From contig JAZKDW010000049.1 in NCBI GenBank assembly GCA_040387375.1, forward strand, positions 1-64,000: a stretch of DNA of 64,000 bases, written 5' to 3'. Positions 26,967 through 35,882 of this stretch are shown piece by piece (within the stretch, counting starts at the first letter, position 1; every line of letters starts with the position of its first letter). Below the pieces are notes generated by a model that saw nothing but the letters and a program-made list of their open reading frames with translations, ran no database searches and was not told the origin of the DNA. The translations under genes were made by a program, and so were the position numbers. This DNA is from JAZKDW01 sp040387375. Lineage in GTDB: Bacteria > Pseudomonadota > Gammaproteobacteria > Burkholderiales > Burkholderiaceae_D.

Positions 26967-27626
26967 ATGAAAGAAGTCCAATCCATCGAACATCCCGCGA
27001 TCACCTCACCAGCGGTCCTGCAGGTCAGCGACCTCTGCTTCCACTATCCGCAGCGTGAACTGTTCACCGGCTGGTCCACGCGCATACTGCCCGGCGTCAC
27101 GCTGGTGCGTGGCGGCGATGGCAGTGGCAAGACCACTCTGCTGCGCTTGCTGGCGGGAGAGTTGCCGGCCCATGCCGGTCAGCTTCAGGTCAACACGATC
27201 CGGCTGGACGACCAGCCGAACGTCTATCGGCAGCAGGTGTTCTGGGCCGACCCGCGGTCGGATGCCTTTGACCAGATGACGGCGGTCGATTACTTCAAGT
27301 CACTGCACCGAAGCTATCCCGGATTTGATGAACGGTTGTTGCCCGGCCTGATAGACGGCCTGTCACTTGAGCCGCATCTGGACAAGTTTCTTTACATGCT
27401 GTCGACAGGGTCCAAGCGCAAAGTCTGGCTGGCTGCCGCCTTCGCCTCGGGTGCCGCGGTGACGCTGCTGGACGAGCCTTTTTCCGCGCTTGACAAGGTG
27501 TCGATCCGCTTTGTGATCGAACTGCTGGAAGAGGCAGCGAAGGACCCTGCACGCGCATGCGTGATCGCCGGTTACGAGGCGCCGGGCGATGTGCCGCTAG
27601 CGGGGGTGATCGACCTGGGAAGTTGA
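26967..27626 (+). CDS. Orphan ABC-type ATPase
   Basis: The 219-residue ATPase has Walker A GGDGSGKTT, Walker B AVTLLDEPFSALD and a degenerate signature LSTGSKRKVWLA. It lacks the usual HxH switch (VIAGYEAP instead). The compact size and LSTGSKRK signature resemble CcmA/heme exporter or YadG-like single-domain exporters' ATPases. No permease gene is adjacent, so the partner must be elsewhere or the protein works alone. It is convergent with the GGDEF-EAL gene, 37 bp away. Confidence 0.82.
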   Translation: MKEVQSIEHPAITSPAVLQVSDLCFHYPQRELFTGWSTRILPGVTLVRGGDGSGKTTLLRLLAGELPAHAGQLQVNTIRLDDQPNVYRQQVFWADPRSDAFDQMTAVDYFKSLHRSYPGFDERLLPGLIDGLSLEPHLDKFLYMLSTGSKRKVWLAAAFASGAAVTLLDEPFSALDKVSIRFVIELLEEAAKDPARACVIAGYEAPGDVPLAGVIDLGS

Positions 27627-27663
27627 AACAGGTCAGGCCAAGGTATTTGATGACTTATGGTTT

Positions 27664-30024
27664 TTACTGGCTATAGTTCTCCGTGTAGCGGAGACTTTCG
27701 TGGGAGTCGGTCACGTCAGAAACGTGATCGCGCGGGATTAACTTTTCGAATTCGTCAGCCGGCACGGGCCTGGAGTACAGGTAACCCTGTGCATAATCGC
27801 AGCCGATGGCGCCGAGAATGTCGCGTTGCCCTTCCGATTCCACGCCTTCTGCAATCACTTTCAAGCCGAGTTTATGCGCCATCATGACGATTGCTTCACA
27901 TAACACCAGATCGTCTGAACTGCTTTCCAGATTTGACACGAATGAACGATCGATCTTGATGAAGTCAATGTCGAATTTTTTCAGATAAGACAGCGCCGAA
28001 TACCCGGTGCCAAAGTCATCGAGAGAAAGCTGGATACCCGCAGCATCAAGATCACGTAATTTGGCTTTGACCGTGTCACTTGCATCCAGCAATAATCCTT
28101 CGGTAATTTCGACTGTGATGCTATTTCCCGGCAAGCCAAGCGAGTTCAGGTAATCTCCCCAATCTTCATGGCTACCGATGTGCTTGAATTGAACCGGGGA
28201 TTTGTTGACGCTGATCTGGAATTCAGGATGAATCGATTCACGCCATCGCGCTACCTGAAGTGCCGCTTCACGAAACACCCAGTTGCCGATATCAATGATC
28301 AGTCCCATCTCTTCAAGAATCGGAATAAACTCAACCGGGCCAACGAGGCCCCGCGTCGGATGTTGCCATCGGATCAGTGCTTCTGCTTTAATGATGTCGC
28401 CCGTATGCAGATCGACGATCGGCTGGTAGTACACCCGGAATTGATTTCCGGCGAGCGCAATGCGGAGCTCGTCGCGCATGCGCTTTCGATTTTGGGCAAC
28501 TACCTGCATCGACTGGGTGAAGTATTTCCACCGATTCCTGCCCTCGTCCTTGGCGGCATACATGGCCTGGTCGGCATTCTTGATCAGGTCTTCGATGCCG
28601 ATGGCATCCTGCGGATAAAGAGTGATGCCGATGCTGGCCGATATATAAACAATCTCGCCATTCAGCGTGAACGGCTCGGCAAGACTTTCCAGAATAGACT
28701 GGGCAACACGTTCTCCACTATAAATGTCGGTCAAATCACAAAGAATCACCGTAAATTCATCGCCACCCATGCGTGCTATGGTATCTGACGCTCGTATGCA
28801 ACTGTGCAAACGATGCGCCGCCTCGATCAGCAGCCTGTCGCCCATGCCATGTCCAAGCGTGTCATTGATTTCCTTGAAAAGATCAAGGTCGATAAAAAGG
28901 ACCGCTAACGATCGCGCGGAGCGATCCGTTTTTTTGATTTCATGTTCGAGACTTTCGTGAAAGCTGCGGCGGTTCGGCAAACCTGTCAGAAAATCGCGTT
29001 GCGCCTGATCTTCAACTTCGGTACGCGTCTTTGCCAAAGCGGTAAGCAGAAAGGTCAGGCGGCGTGCACCGATCACGGTCAGCAGGCTTAACATCAGACC
29101 AGTGAGCAAGCCGCCGTAAAGCCACCTGTGCCAGGTGACCAGAACATCGTCCAGGCTGGACGAGGCGATCACCACCAACGGAAAATCCGGCAAGGCGGAA
29201 TAGGCAGCGAGCCTGGTCTGGCCATCACCTATGGCCGGTTCCGGCAGAATGGCAAATCCTTGCGGACTTTGAGGCAAAAATTCTTGCCATATTTTTCCAT
29301 TTGCTATGGATTTTCCAACGGATTTTTCGCCAGCGGGCGCTCTTGCCAACACGGTGCCGTTGCGCAGGACAAGAGCAATCGATCCCTGTGGTTTTGTGCG
29401 CGCTTGCTCATATAATGTTTCCAGGTTGCGAATGTCAATCGAAGCCAGAACCATTGAAATGCCATGCGGTTGGCTCGACAGAGGATAAGAAATAGGAATA
29501 CTCCATCGCTTGTCTGTGCGGTTTTGCACAGGCTTCCCGACATGGAAGCCGTGCAAGGATGGAACTGACTGTGCTAAAAAATAATCGCGATCGGCAACGT
29601 TGGCAATCGGCTTGCGGTCTGGCGATGGGATTGGATAGACATCACCGTTTGTAGCAGCGAGCCGGATATTGAGCAGACCAGTCGAGTGCTGGTAAAACGC
29701 CTTCAACAGGTTTAAAAACTCTGGATCGGTGCGGGGATCGGCATGCGGATTTTGGGTTGAAATCCTGTCTGCATTAGTCAAAAAAAACCGAATCGACGAA
29801 AAACGATTGTGGATCTCTTCTTCAACTACAGTAGACATTCGTTTTAATACCCGCTGTTCCGCATCGATAGCGGACTGCCGGCTGACAATCAACGTACCGG
29901 CAATGGCCGACCAAAGTACGATCAATGCGAGTATTGCGCCCGCAATGACCATCCTGATGGCAACCCATTCGCGCGGTCTTCCTGCATTCCACCAATCAGG
30001 CCAGTGCCTGGTATTCGATTGCAT
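27664..30024 (-). CDS. Membrane GGDEF-EAL cyclic-di-GMP signalling protein with periplasmic Cache-like sensor
   Basis: The 786-residue protein has two transmembrane helices (about residues 23-47 and 300-320) enclosing a periplasmic dCache-like domain (VADRDYFLAQ; ISYPL). The GGDEF domain contains MGGDEF with the inhibitory I-site RASD five residues before it. The EAL domain shows EALIRW, EITEGLL, DDFGTGYSALSYLKKFDIDFIKIDRSFV and AEGVES. Both synthase and phosphodiesterase residues look intact, so direction of activity may depend on the sensed signal. The upstream 241 bp (30025-30265) contains no gene. Confidence 0.95.
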   Translation of the reverse strand: MQSNTRHWPDWWNAGRPREWVAIRMVIAGAILALIVLWSAIAGTLIVSRQSAIDAEQRVLKRMSTVVEEEIHNRFSSIRFFLTNADRISTQNPHADPRTDPEFLNLLKAFYQHSTGLLNIRLAATNGDVYPIPSPDRKPIANVADRDYFLAQSVPSLHGFHVGKPVQNRTDKRWSIPISYPLSSQPHGISMVLASIDIRNLETLYEQARTKPQGSIALVLRNGTVLARAPAGEKSVGKSIANGKIWQEFLPQSPQGFAILPEPAIGDGQTRLAAYSALPDFPLVVIASSSLDDVLVTWHRWLYGGLLTGLMLSLLTVIGARRLTFLLTALAKTRTEVEDQAQRDFLTGLPNRRSFHESLEHEIKKTDRSARSLAVLFIDLDLFKEINDTLGHGMGDRLLIEAAHRLHSCIRASDTIARMGGDEFTVILCDLTDIYSGERVAQSILESLAEPFTLNGEIVYISASIGITLYPQDAIGIEDLIKNADQAMYAAKDEGRNRWKYFTQSMQVVAQNRKRMRDELRIALAGNQFRVYYQPIVDLHTGDIIKAEALIRWQHPTRGLVGPVEFIPILEEMGLIIDIGNWVFREAALQVARWRESIHPEFQISVNKSPVQFKHIGSHEDWGDYLNSLGLPGNSITVEITEGLLLDASDTVKAKLRDLDAAGIQLSLDDFGTGYSALSYLKKFDIDFIKIDRSFVSNLESSSDDLVLCEAIVMMAHKLGLKVIAEGVESEGQRDILGAIGCDYAQGYLYSRPVPADEFEKLIPRDHVSDVTDSHESLRYTENYSQ

Positions 30025-30265
30025 GAATTGATGCCAGGCCCTTTCTGCAAAGATTGTCCCGTAAAGGTCGTCTGCGTGTTCTTATTGGAATTCTTATTAT
30101 AATTTTAATTGTATTGCTCTGAATATACATTTCTTCTGGTAAATAGTTAAATGATTTTCGCAGCACCATGGATGGACAATGTATTAGGCAGGAAGCCAAA
30201 TTGAGACAATTCGAAAAGCAGCCCTGGGCCAGAAATTGCCTGCGGTGGATTTTTACCGCGCCCGC

Positions 30266-31105
30266 TCAGAACGGCACGCCTTCCAGCCGGCCCATCTTGC
30301 CGCTGGCGAAATCATCCCTGGCCTGGGATAAGCGTGCCGGCGTATCCATCACAAAAGGACCGCCGAACAGGACCGGATAGTCAATCGGCGCGCCGCCGAG
30401 CAATGCCACGTGCGTTAGCTGGCCGGCTGCGGCGGTCAGCGTCAGCTGCGTCCCCGACCCCAGCACCGCCAGCGCGCCCGGGCCCAGCATGGCGCCGGTT
30501 TCCAGTTCCAGTGCGCCCTCCAGCACATACAGTCCGAGTTCCTGCGCCGCGTCGAGCGACAGCGTAATGCACGCGCCTGGATCAAGCCGCACATGCGCAA
30601 AAAGGCCCGGGCTGGCGAGCTTCATCGGGCCTTCGATCTCATCCACCCGGCCGGCAATCACCCGTACCCGCGCGCCGTCGCGCGTAATCTCGGGCATGTC
30701 GGCGGCGCGGTATGCCGCATACGCCGGCTCGGCGAGCTTGTCCGCCGGCGGCAGGCTGGTCCACAATTGCAGGCCATGCCTGGCGCTGGTTGGCTGTTCG
30801 GCATGCAGCATGCCGCGTCCGGCACGGATCCACTGGGCATCGCCGGGGCCAAGCCGGTCCCGGAAACCCAGGCTGTCCCGATGCTCGACCCCGCCTTCAA
30901 GCAGGTAGCTGATCACTTCAATCCCCGCATGCGGATGCGGACTGTCGCCGATGCCGCGCGGGGTGCGGGTGTGGTAATGGTCGATAAAAACGAACGGGCC
31001 GAGGGAGCGCCGGGCGCCCAGCGGCAGCGCGCGCCACAGGCGCATGTCGCCATCGTCAATCACGCGTTGCGAAGGCAGCACCATATCAATGTCGCGTTGT
31101 TTCAT
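30266..31105 (-). CDS. Pirin family protein
   Basis: The 279-residue bicupin carries the pirin motifs FVFIDHYHTRTPRGIGDSPHPHAGIEVISYLLEGG, with the metal-binding His and Glu, then HRDSLGFRDRLGPGDAQWIRAGRGMLHAEQP. The C-terminal cupin follows (PIDYPVLFGGPFVMDT). Bacterial pirins include quercetin 2,3-dioxygenases and redox-sensing regulators of central metabolism. The ribosome site GAGAG is moderate. It lies 67 bp downstream of the TPR-methyltransferase gene on the same strand. Confidence 0.93.
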   Translation of the reverse strand: MKQRDIDMVLPSQRVIDDGDMRLWRALPLGARRSLGPFVFIDHYHTRTPRGIGDSPHPHAGIEVISYLLEGGVEHRDSLGFRDRLGPGDAQWIRAGRGMLHAEQPTSARHGLQLWTSLPPADKLAEPAYAAYRAADMPEITRDGARVRVIAGRVDEIEGPMKLASPGLFAHVRLDPGACITLSLDAAQELGLYVLEGALELETGAMLGPGALAVLGSGTQLTLTAAAGQLTHVALLGGAPIDYPVLFGGPFVMDTPARLSQARDDFASGKMGRLEGVPF

Positions 31106-31172
31106 CAGTATTCTCTCAATTCGTCATCAGGCTCGGCAGACTGGGCCGATACTTTCCATCACATCTGCCCCC

Positions 31173-32363
31173 TTAGCGCAAATAGACGTACAGCCCTTCA
31201 ACAGCTTGCGCCTGATCGTATCGTATTGGCGCGCGAAAAATCTCATCCACGGTGAAGCCGCTGGCGTTCGCCAGGCGGCGGATATAGCGTTCCGAATGTG
31301 CATAGCGCAGACTCGGCAACAATTGCAAGTCCTCGTCGCCAGCCGGTGCTTCCACGGTAAAAGCGAAGCGGCCGTCAGGTGCCAGAACACGGCGTATCGA
31401 TTGGAAAATGGCCGCCAGATCGCCTACATAAATAAAGACGTCAGCAGCAACGACAAGATCGGCGCCCCCTTCCGCGGTCTCCAGAAAAGAACCGATATCG
31501 GCGTGTGTCAATGCACGATAAATCCCGAGTTGCCGAGCCTGTTCCAGCATTCCCTGCGAAATATCGATACCGTCGAGAACGTCGACCAGCGGATGTATGA
31601 GTTGAGCGCACAGCCCCGTGCCGCATCCAAGATCCAGTGCCCGGTGAAACCGGCGACCGGCGCTGATCAGCGGCCGCAGCAAGCTTTCATGTCCCTGGTA
31701 ACCCAGCTGACCGACTACGTGGTTTTGGAATTCCGCCGCATAATCGTCAAATAACGACTCCACATACCGGCGCGGTGGAGGCGGCACAGCAGTCGCTCCT
31801 GTTACGCAAGCCAGATAGTAGCCGTTCAGTTCCGGATCCCCGCCAAAAGCCAGCGCTTTCTCGAAGCAGTTGGCCGCTTCGCCAAGCTGATGCAATTCAC
31901 GCATCAAGCCGCCCCGTGCGCTCCAGGCATCAGCAAAGTCGGGAGCGAGCGCCAAAGCGCGGTCATATGCCTGCAAAGCCTCCTGGACACGCCCCAGCCG
32001 TAAAAGACATTGCCCTTTCCTGAACCACAGTGCCGCATGTCCGGGGGCCAGTTCGCCGGCTCTCTCGAGCGCATCAACCGCTGGCTGCCATTGCGCCAGC
32101 GATTCATGTGCAAGCGCAAGATAATTCCACGCGCCCGCATAGGGAATAGCGGCGGCGCTTGCCTGTTGCAGCAACGGCACTGCTTGTTCCGGATGACCGA
32201 GATGGAATAGGGTAATGCCCAGATTTCCAAGCACGGATGGCCGTCCCGGCGCCAATGCCAACGCCGCCTCGAAAGTGGAGCGGGCCTGTTCCAGACGGCC
32301 GCCCTCGAAATGTTCGACGCCTTGGAAAAATAATGTACGCGACTGGTCCAGTGTGGGGTCCAT
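31173..32363 (-). CDS. TPR repeat protein fused to a class I SAM methyltransferase
   Basis: The 396-residue protein has about five tetratricopeptide repeats in residues 1-180 (FQGVEHFEGGRLEQARSTFEAALALAPG; AALWFRKGQCLLRLGRVQEALQAYDRALALAP). A methyltransferase domain follows, with motif I ALDLGCGTGLCAQ, motif II GIDISQGMLEQA and DLVVAADVFIYVGD. Fusions of this kind are annotated as TPR-methyltransferases; substrates are unknown, and the TPR part probably selects a protein partner. The ATG at 32363 has only a weak ribosome site. Confidence 0.9.
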   Translation of the reverse strand: MDPTLDQSRTLFFQGVEHFEGGRLEQARSTFEAALALAPGRPSVLGNLGITLFHLGHPEQAVPLLQQASAAAIPYAGAWNYLALAHESLAQWQPAVDALERAGELAPGHAALWFRKGQCLLRLGRVQEALQAYDRALALAPDFADAWSARGGLMRELHQLGEAANCFEKALAFGGDPELNGYYLACVTGATAVPPPPRRYVESLFDDYAAEFQNHVVGQLGYQGHESLLRPLISAGRRFHRALDLGCGTGLCAQLIHPLVDVLDGIDISQGMLEQARQLGIYRALTHADIGSFLETAEGGADLVVAADVFIYVGDLAAIFQSIRRVLAPDGRFAFTVEAPAGDEDLQLLPSLRYAHSERYIRRLANASGFTVDEIFRAPIRYDQAQAVEGLYVYLR

Positions 32364-32808
32364 GTGGCAGCTTTCTGGCAGAGTGTGTTTTCAACACGGA
32401 AATGAGCGATCAATGGATCTGCGGAGCCAACATTGTAGTTGCACATCTGCTCGTATGGGGGAGAGCAGGGTCATGTTGATGAATTGCTTATTCACCGCAT
32501 TTTTTTGCCGGCAGATCCCTTGTTGTGCCGAACGAAAATTTTTTGGAATGCAAGGCACTTTGCGAAACTGCCCGTGTCTGTACTGCGTGGTTGCGAAGAT
32601 GGGCGACATCTCCAATGGCAAAATCAATCAAGCCGGCCGCCGGCGCGCGCGCCACTGTCTGCGCGGAAAGCATGAAATTCTCTCAAAACCCCAGATAACG
32701 CAAAACTTATTCAATTACCAATCCATGCGGGAAGTGGCGCGAGTATAACGTTCTAGTGGTTCGTGACGGACCACTAGTACACCGCTCAATCTCAGGCAGG
32801 GGATGGTC
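32364..32808. other. Gene-poor intergenic region with one 8 bp inverted repeat
   Basis: I see no convincing gene. Short open frames on both strands lack ribosome sites and protein-like composition. An inverted repeat (ctagtggt at 32753-32760, accactag at 32770-32777) lies about 30 bp before the DUF6394 start, just after a TATAAC that could be a -10 box. It may be regulatory. Confidence 0.4.
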
Positions 32809-33192
32809 GTGAATCTGGAAAAAGTCATCTTTGCGTTTTTCATCGTTTTCGCCGCAACACTTAACTTTGGTTTTTTCATCGGCGACATTGAACGTCCGGA
32901 GTTGCACAACATCTATGAGCTGTTTGCCGCGATCGTGGTCAACATGATTGCGACGGTGCTCAAGTTCGGCGACCGCACGCAGATCGGCGCAGTGCTGCTA
33001 TCCACCAGCTTCGTTGCCGATATCCAGCTGATTGCCGCTGCGGTTCTCTGGGTTGTTGCTGTGCATGTCACGGGAGCCGGCATGACGCCGGAGAATACGG
33101 CCAGCGTGGTGTCGTTGTCCGGCGGCGCATTGTTAGCCAATGTGGTTTCCCTCGTCATGCTGATCGTAGAAACTGTCATGATGCGACGTTAA
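32809..33192 (+). CDS. DUF6394-like small membrane protein
   Basis: I chose GTG at 32809 because AGGGG lies 6 bases upstream; the ATG at 32803 abuts that ribosome site. The product is 127 residues with three or four hydrophobic helices (EKVIFAFFIVFAATLNFGFFIG; IYELFAAIVVNMIATVLKFG; DIQLIAAAVLWVVAVHV; GALLANVVSLVMLIVETVMM). The NFGFFIGD and ELFAAIVVN segments fit the DUF6394 family. It sits 2 bp before the potassium-channel gene, so the two are almost certainly co-translated and it may be an accessory subunit. Confidence 0.8.
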   Translation: MNLEKVIFAFFIVFAATLNFGFFIGDIERPELHNIYELFAAIVVNMIATVLKFGDRTQIGAVLLSTSFVADIQLIAAAVLWVVAVHVTGAGMTPENTASVVSLSGGALLANVVSLVMLIVETVMMRR

Positions 33193-33194
33193 GC

Positions 33195-34886
33195 GTGAAC
33201 AGCGTATTTTTTCTGGTCCTGCGGCGGATGAGGGCGCCGCTCATTGTCCTGATCGTCTTTTACGCGGTTGCGATGCTGGGACTGACTCTGGTGCCGGGTG
33301 TCAATGCGGATGGTACGCCGGCGCCGCCCCTGAGTTTTTTCCATTCGTTTTACTTCATCAGCTATACCGCCACCACTATTGGTTTTGGCGAGATACCGCA
33401 AGCGTTTTCCGACGCGCAGCGGCTGTGGGTCACCGCATGTATCTACATGACTGTCCTCGCCTGGTCTTACTCCATCCTGACCTTGCTGGCGCTGCTGCAG
33501 GACAAGGCGTTCCGGCACACCCTGGTCGCGACCCGTTTCGCCCGGCGCGTGGCACGGATACATATGCCTTTTTATCTTGTTTGCGGATGTGGCGAGACCG
33601 GCAGCCTGGTGTGCCGTGCGCTGGACCTCCTTGGGCACGACTTTGTCATTCTGGAGAAAAGCGAGGAGCGGGTTGAAGAACTGCATCTCGAGGATTACAT
33701 CACCAATGACCCGTTCCTGGCGGCCGATGCGAGGCTGTCCGGCAATCTCATGATGGCGGGCTTATGCCACCCGAAATGCCGCGGTGTACTGGCAGTGACC
33801 AACGAGGAGGAGGGTAACCTCGCCATAGCCATCAATGTACGCCTGCTGAACCCGAAGATACCTGTCCTCGCTCGAGTCCGCAGCCCGGTGGTAGCCGCCA
33901 ATATGGCGTCGTTTGGCACTCACCACATCGTTAATGCCTATGAGCGGTTTGCCGAATATCTGGCGCTGGCGGTGTCTTCCCCGGAGCGCTTCCGGCTGAT
34001 CGATATCCTCACCGGCCTGCCAGGGACACCGCTACCGGAGGTACACCGTCCGCCGCGCGGGAAGTGGATCATCTGCGGCTACGGACACTTCGGCAAGGCC
34101 ATTGCCCGTTACCTGGCATTGCCCGGCACTGACCTGGCCGTCGTCGATCCCGAAGGAGAGAGCCCGGAGGGCGCCCGCACTGTGCGTGGTATCGGCACCG
34201 AGGCCAGCGTATTGAAAGAAGCCGGCATCACCGAAGCCAGCGGTATCGTGGCAGGCAGCGACAATGACATCAATAACCTGGCCATCGCGATGATGGCCAA
34301 GAAACTGAATCCGAAAATATTTGTTGTGGCGCGCCAAAACCAGGCCGCCCACGATGTGCTGTTCGGCACCTTCCGTGCAGACTTCAGCATGGTGCATACC
34401 CGCGTCGTGGCGCAGGAATGCATTTCGATCCTGACCACACCGTTGTTGGCCCGCTTTCTCGGGGTCCTGCGAAATACCGATGAAAGCTGGAGCAAGCAAC
34501 TTGTTGCACGCCTGGAAGGCATCTGTGAAGGTGTGGTGCCGGAAGTGTGGGACATCCGGATCGATAAAGGCAGCACACCGGCAGTATACGAGGCCCTGAT
34601 GGACAACCGGCCAATCAGTGTCGGTCAGCTAATGCGGGACAATGCGAATCGGGACGCGGTTTTGCCAGCCGTGGTTCTGATGATTGAGCGGGAGGGAAAA
34701 TCTTATCTGCTTCCGGAAAATGAATTCATGTTGAAGCCTGGAGATGCCATCCTGCTTGCGGGCCAGCGTGGCGTCCACGTGGCGCTGGATTTGACGCTGA
34801 AAAATGCCAATGCCCTGGATTACATTCTTACCGGCCAGGACAAGCGGGGCGGGTGGTTGTGGCGGTTCTTGTTTTCCAAACTGTAA
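33195..34886 (+). CDS. Ion channel with two RCK/TrkA-N domains
   Basis: The 563-residue protein (GTG start) has a two-helix pore module. The P-loop TATTIGFGEIP is a TIGFG filter rather than the common TVGYG. Two RCK units follow: the first has a Rossmann fold (FYLVCGCGETGSLVCRALDLLGHDFVILEK), and the second has WIICGYGHFGKAIARYLALPGTDLAVVDPE. A C-terminal TrkA-C-like domain ends with LKPGDAILLAGQ. It is probably a potassium channel gated by a nucleotide or ion. The first RCK has CGCGETG, so nucleotide binding may be altered. Confidence 0.9.
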   Translation: MNSVFFLVLRRMRAPLIVLIVFYAVAMLGLTLVPGVNADGTPAPPLSFFHSFYFISYTATTIGFGEIPQAFSDAQRLWVTACIYMTVLAWSYSILTLLALLQDKAFRHTLVATRFARRVARIHMPFYLVCGCGETGSLVCRALDLLGHDFVILEKSEERVEELHLEDYITNDPFLAADARLSGNLMMAGLCHPKCRGVLAVTNEEEGNLAIAINVRLLNPKIPVLARVRSPVVAANMASFGTHHIVNAYERFAEYLALAVSSPERFRLIDILTGLPGTPLPEVHRPPRGKWIICGYGHFGKAIARYLALPGTDLAVVDPEGESPEGARTVRGIGTEASVLKEAGITEASGIVAGSDNDINNLAIAMMAKKLNPKIFVVARQNQAAHDVLFGTFRADFSMVHTRVVAQECISILTTPLLARFLGVLRNTDESWSKQLVARLEGICEGVVPEVWDIRIDKGSTPAVYEALMDNRPISVGQLMRDNANRDAVLPAVVLMIEREGKSYLLPENEFMLKPGDAILLAGQRGVHVALDLTLKNANALDYILTGQDKRGGWLWRFLFSKL

Positions 34887-34907
34887 AGGCACGCAGGGTC
34901 CAGGGTG

Positions 34908-35170
34908 TTATACCTGCAAACCGCCGCCTCCCTGCTTCTTGCGAGGATCGTCAGCTGGATTTATGTAAGTGATTGCCCAAGGGCCGACGCCGTGAAGCTG
35001 AACTACGGTTTCCTCCTTTGTCATGGCGAAGCGGGTCGTTTTGGGCGGCATGATTGCCACACTTCAGGCGTCACGATAATGTGCTCTCCTGATTCCGGCG
35101 CAATTACTGATATGCCGAAAGCGCCGGCAAAGGATGTCACGGCAAGAAGAATAGCCAGATTTTTTCACAT
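34908..35170 (-). pseudogene. Decayed small secreted protein gene (stop at codon 2, frameshift)
   Basis: On the minus strand AAAGAAG precedes an ATG at 35170. This is immediately followed in frame by TGA and then by a clean signal peptide (KNLAILLAVTSFAGAFG) running to EVWQSC and a stop at 35021. A second frame from the ATG at 35051 encodes 47 protein-like residues (TKEETVVQLHGVGPWAITYI, then a Lys/Gly-rich end) down to the stop at 34908. Together they look like one ancestral gene of about 85 residues, inactivated by a nonsense codon and a frameshift. The second piece could still be expressed. The rest of the gap between 34886 and 35232 holds nothing else. Confidence 0.45.
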
Positions 35171-35231
35171 GATAAATCTTCTTTCAGTAAGCACATGCCA
35201 CAGGCCCACTTGCTGAGACCGGAAAATTCTA

Positions 35232-35882
35232 CTAAACAGGCGGCGGCACCGGCAGGTACACCACACCACTACTTTCGTACCCCGCCGTGTACCAGGTCGC
35301 ACCACATTGGTAGTACGACACGCCTCCCACCGAAGTCGGAGCGACGTTGCATGGAGGGGCGGCTGGCGGGGGCGGCAATGCGGGCACTGGGACCGTATAG
35401 GCGACGACCGGGCTGGTTGCTGCGGTAGCCACCCCGGTCACCATGGCGCCGGCGACAAATCCGGCCGCCGCCGAGCCGCTGTCCCAATCATTACAGTCAT
35501 GGCAGCCGCCGTAGTAGTTCGAATTGTAGCTGGACTGCCGATTCGCCTGCGCCTGGCTTGCGCTCTGTTGCCGGCTGCTCTGCGCCTGGCTTGCGCTTTG
35601 CTGCCGGCTGCTTTGAGCCTGGCTTGCACTTTGCTGCCGGCTGCTTTGAGCCTGGCTTGCACTTTGTTGCCGTTGGCTCGCAGCAGCCTGCCGCTGTTGC
35701 CCGCCGCCCGACGGCATGCTGCCGCGCGCCGCGGCACCGCCACCCGACGACAGGCTCCCACGCGCAGCAGCGCCGCCGCGTGAATACCCTCCTCGGGCAG
35801 CATCCGCCTGGTCCGCCGCGCACATCATCAACATGCCCGCTGCCATGACAAAAGCGGCACCATTCCAGGAAGTCGTCTTCAT
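35232..35882 (-). CDS. Secreted Gln/Ser/Ala repeat protein
   Basis: The 216-residue product has a signal peptide (cleaved near ADA, residue 28) and a Gly/Ser/Arg-rich segment. Next come four 11-residue repeats, RQQSASQAQSS, at residues 71-114. A motif with paired cysteines (GGCHDCNDWD), a hydrophobic helix (AAAGFVAGAMVTGVATAA) and a Pro-rich stretch follow. The end (PTSVGGVSYYQCGATWYTAGYESSGVVYLPVPPP) resembles tails of DUF6515-like envelope proteins. Its start overlaps the stop of the DUF2092 gene by four bases, so the two are coupled. The function is unknown. Confidence 0.78.
   Translation of the reverse strand: MKTTSWNGAAFVMAAGMLMMCAADQADAARGGYSRGGAAARGSLSSGGGAAARGSMPSGGGQQRQAAASQRQQSASQAQSSRQQSASQAQSSRQQSASQAQSSRQQSASQAQANRQSSYNSNYYGGCHDCNDWDSGSAAAGFVAGAMVTGVATAATSPVVAYTVPVPALPPPPAAPPCNVAPTSVGGVSYYQCGATWYTAGYESSGVVYLPVPPPV
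35541..35672 (-). repeat. 33 bp tandem repeat, four units, in a coding region
   Basis: Each unit encodes RQQSASQAQSS (the last ends AN). The units are nearly identical at DNA level, consistent with recent slipped-strand expansion. Length is a multiple of three, so copy-number change keeps frame. Confidence 0.9.

Noticed and set aside
34905..35216. 103-codon plus-strand frame after the channel gene
   Set aside because: The minus strand here is more protein-like (signal peptide with ribosome site); the plus frame lacks a start signal.
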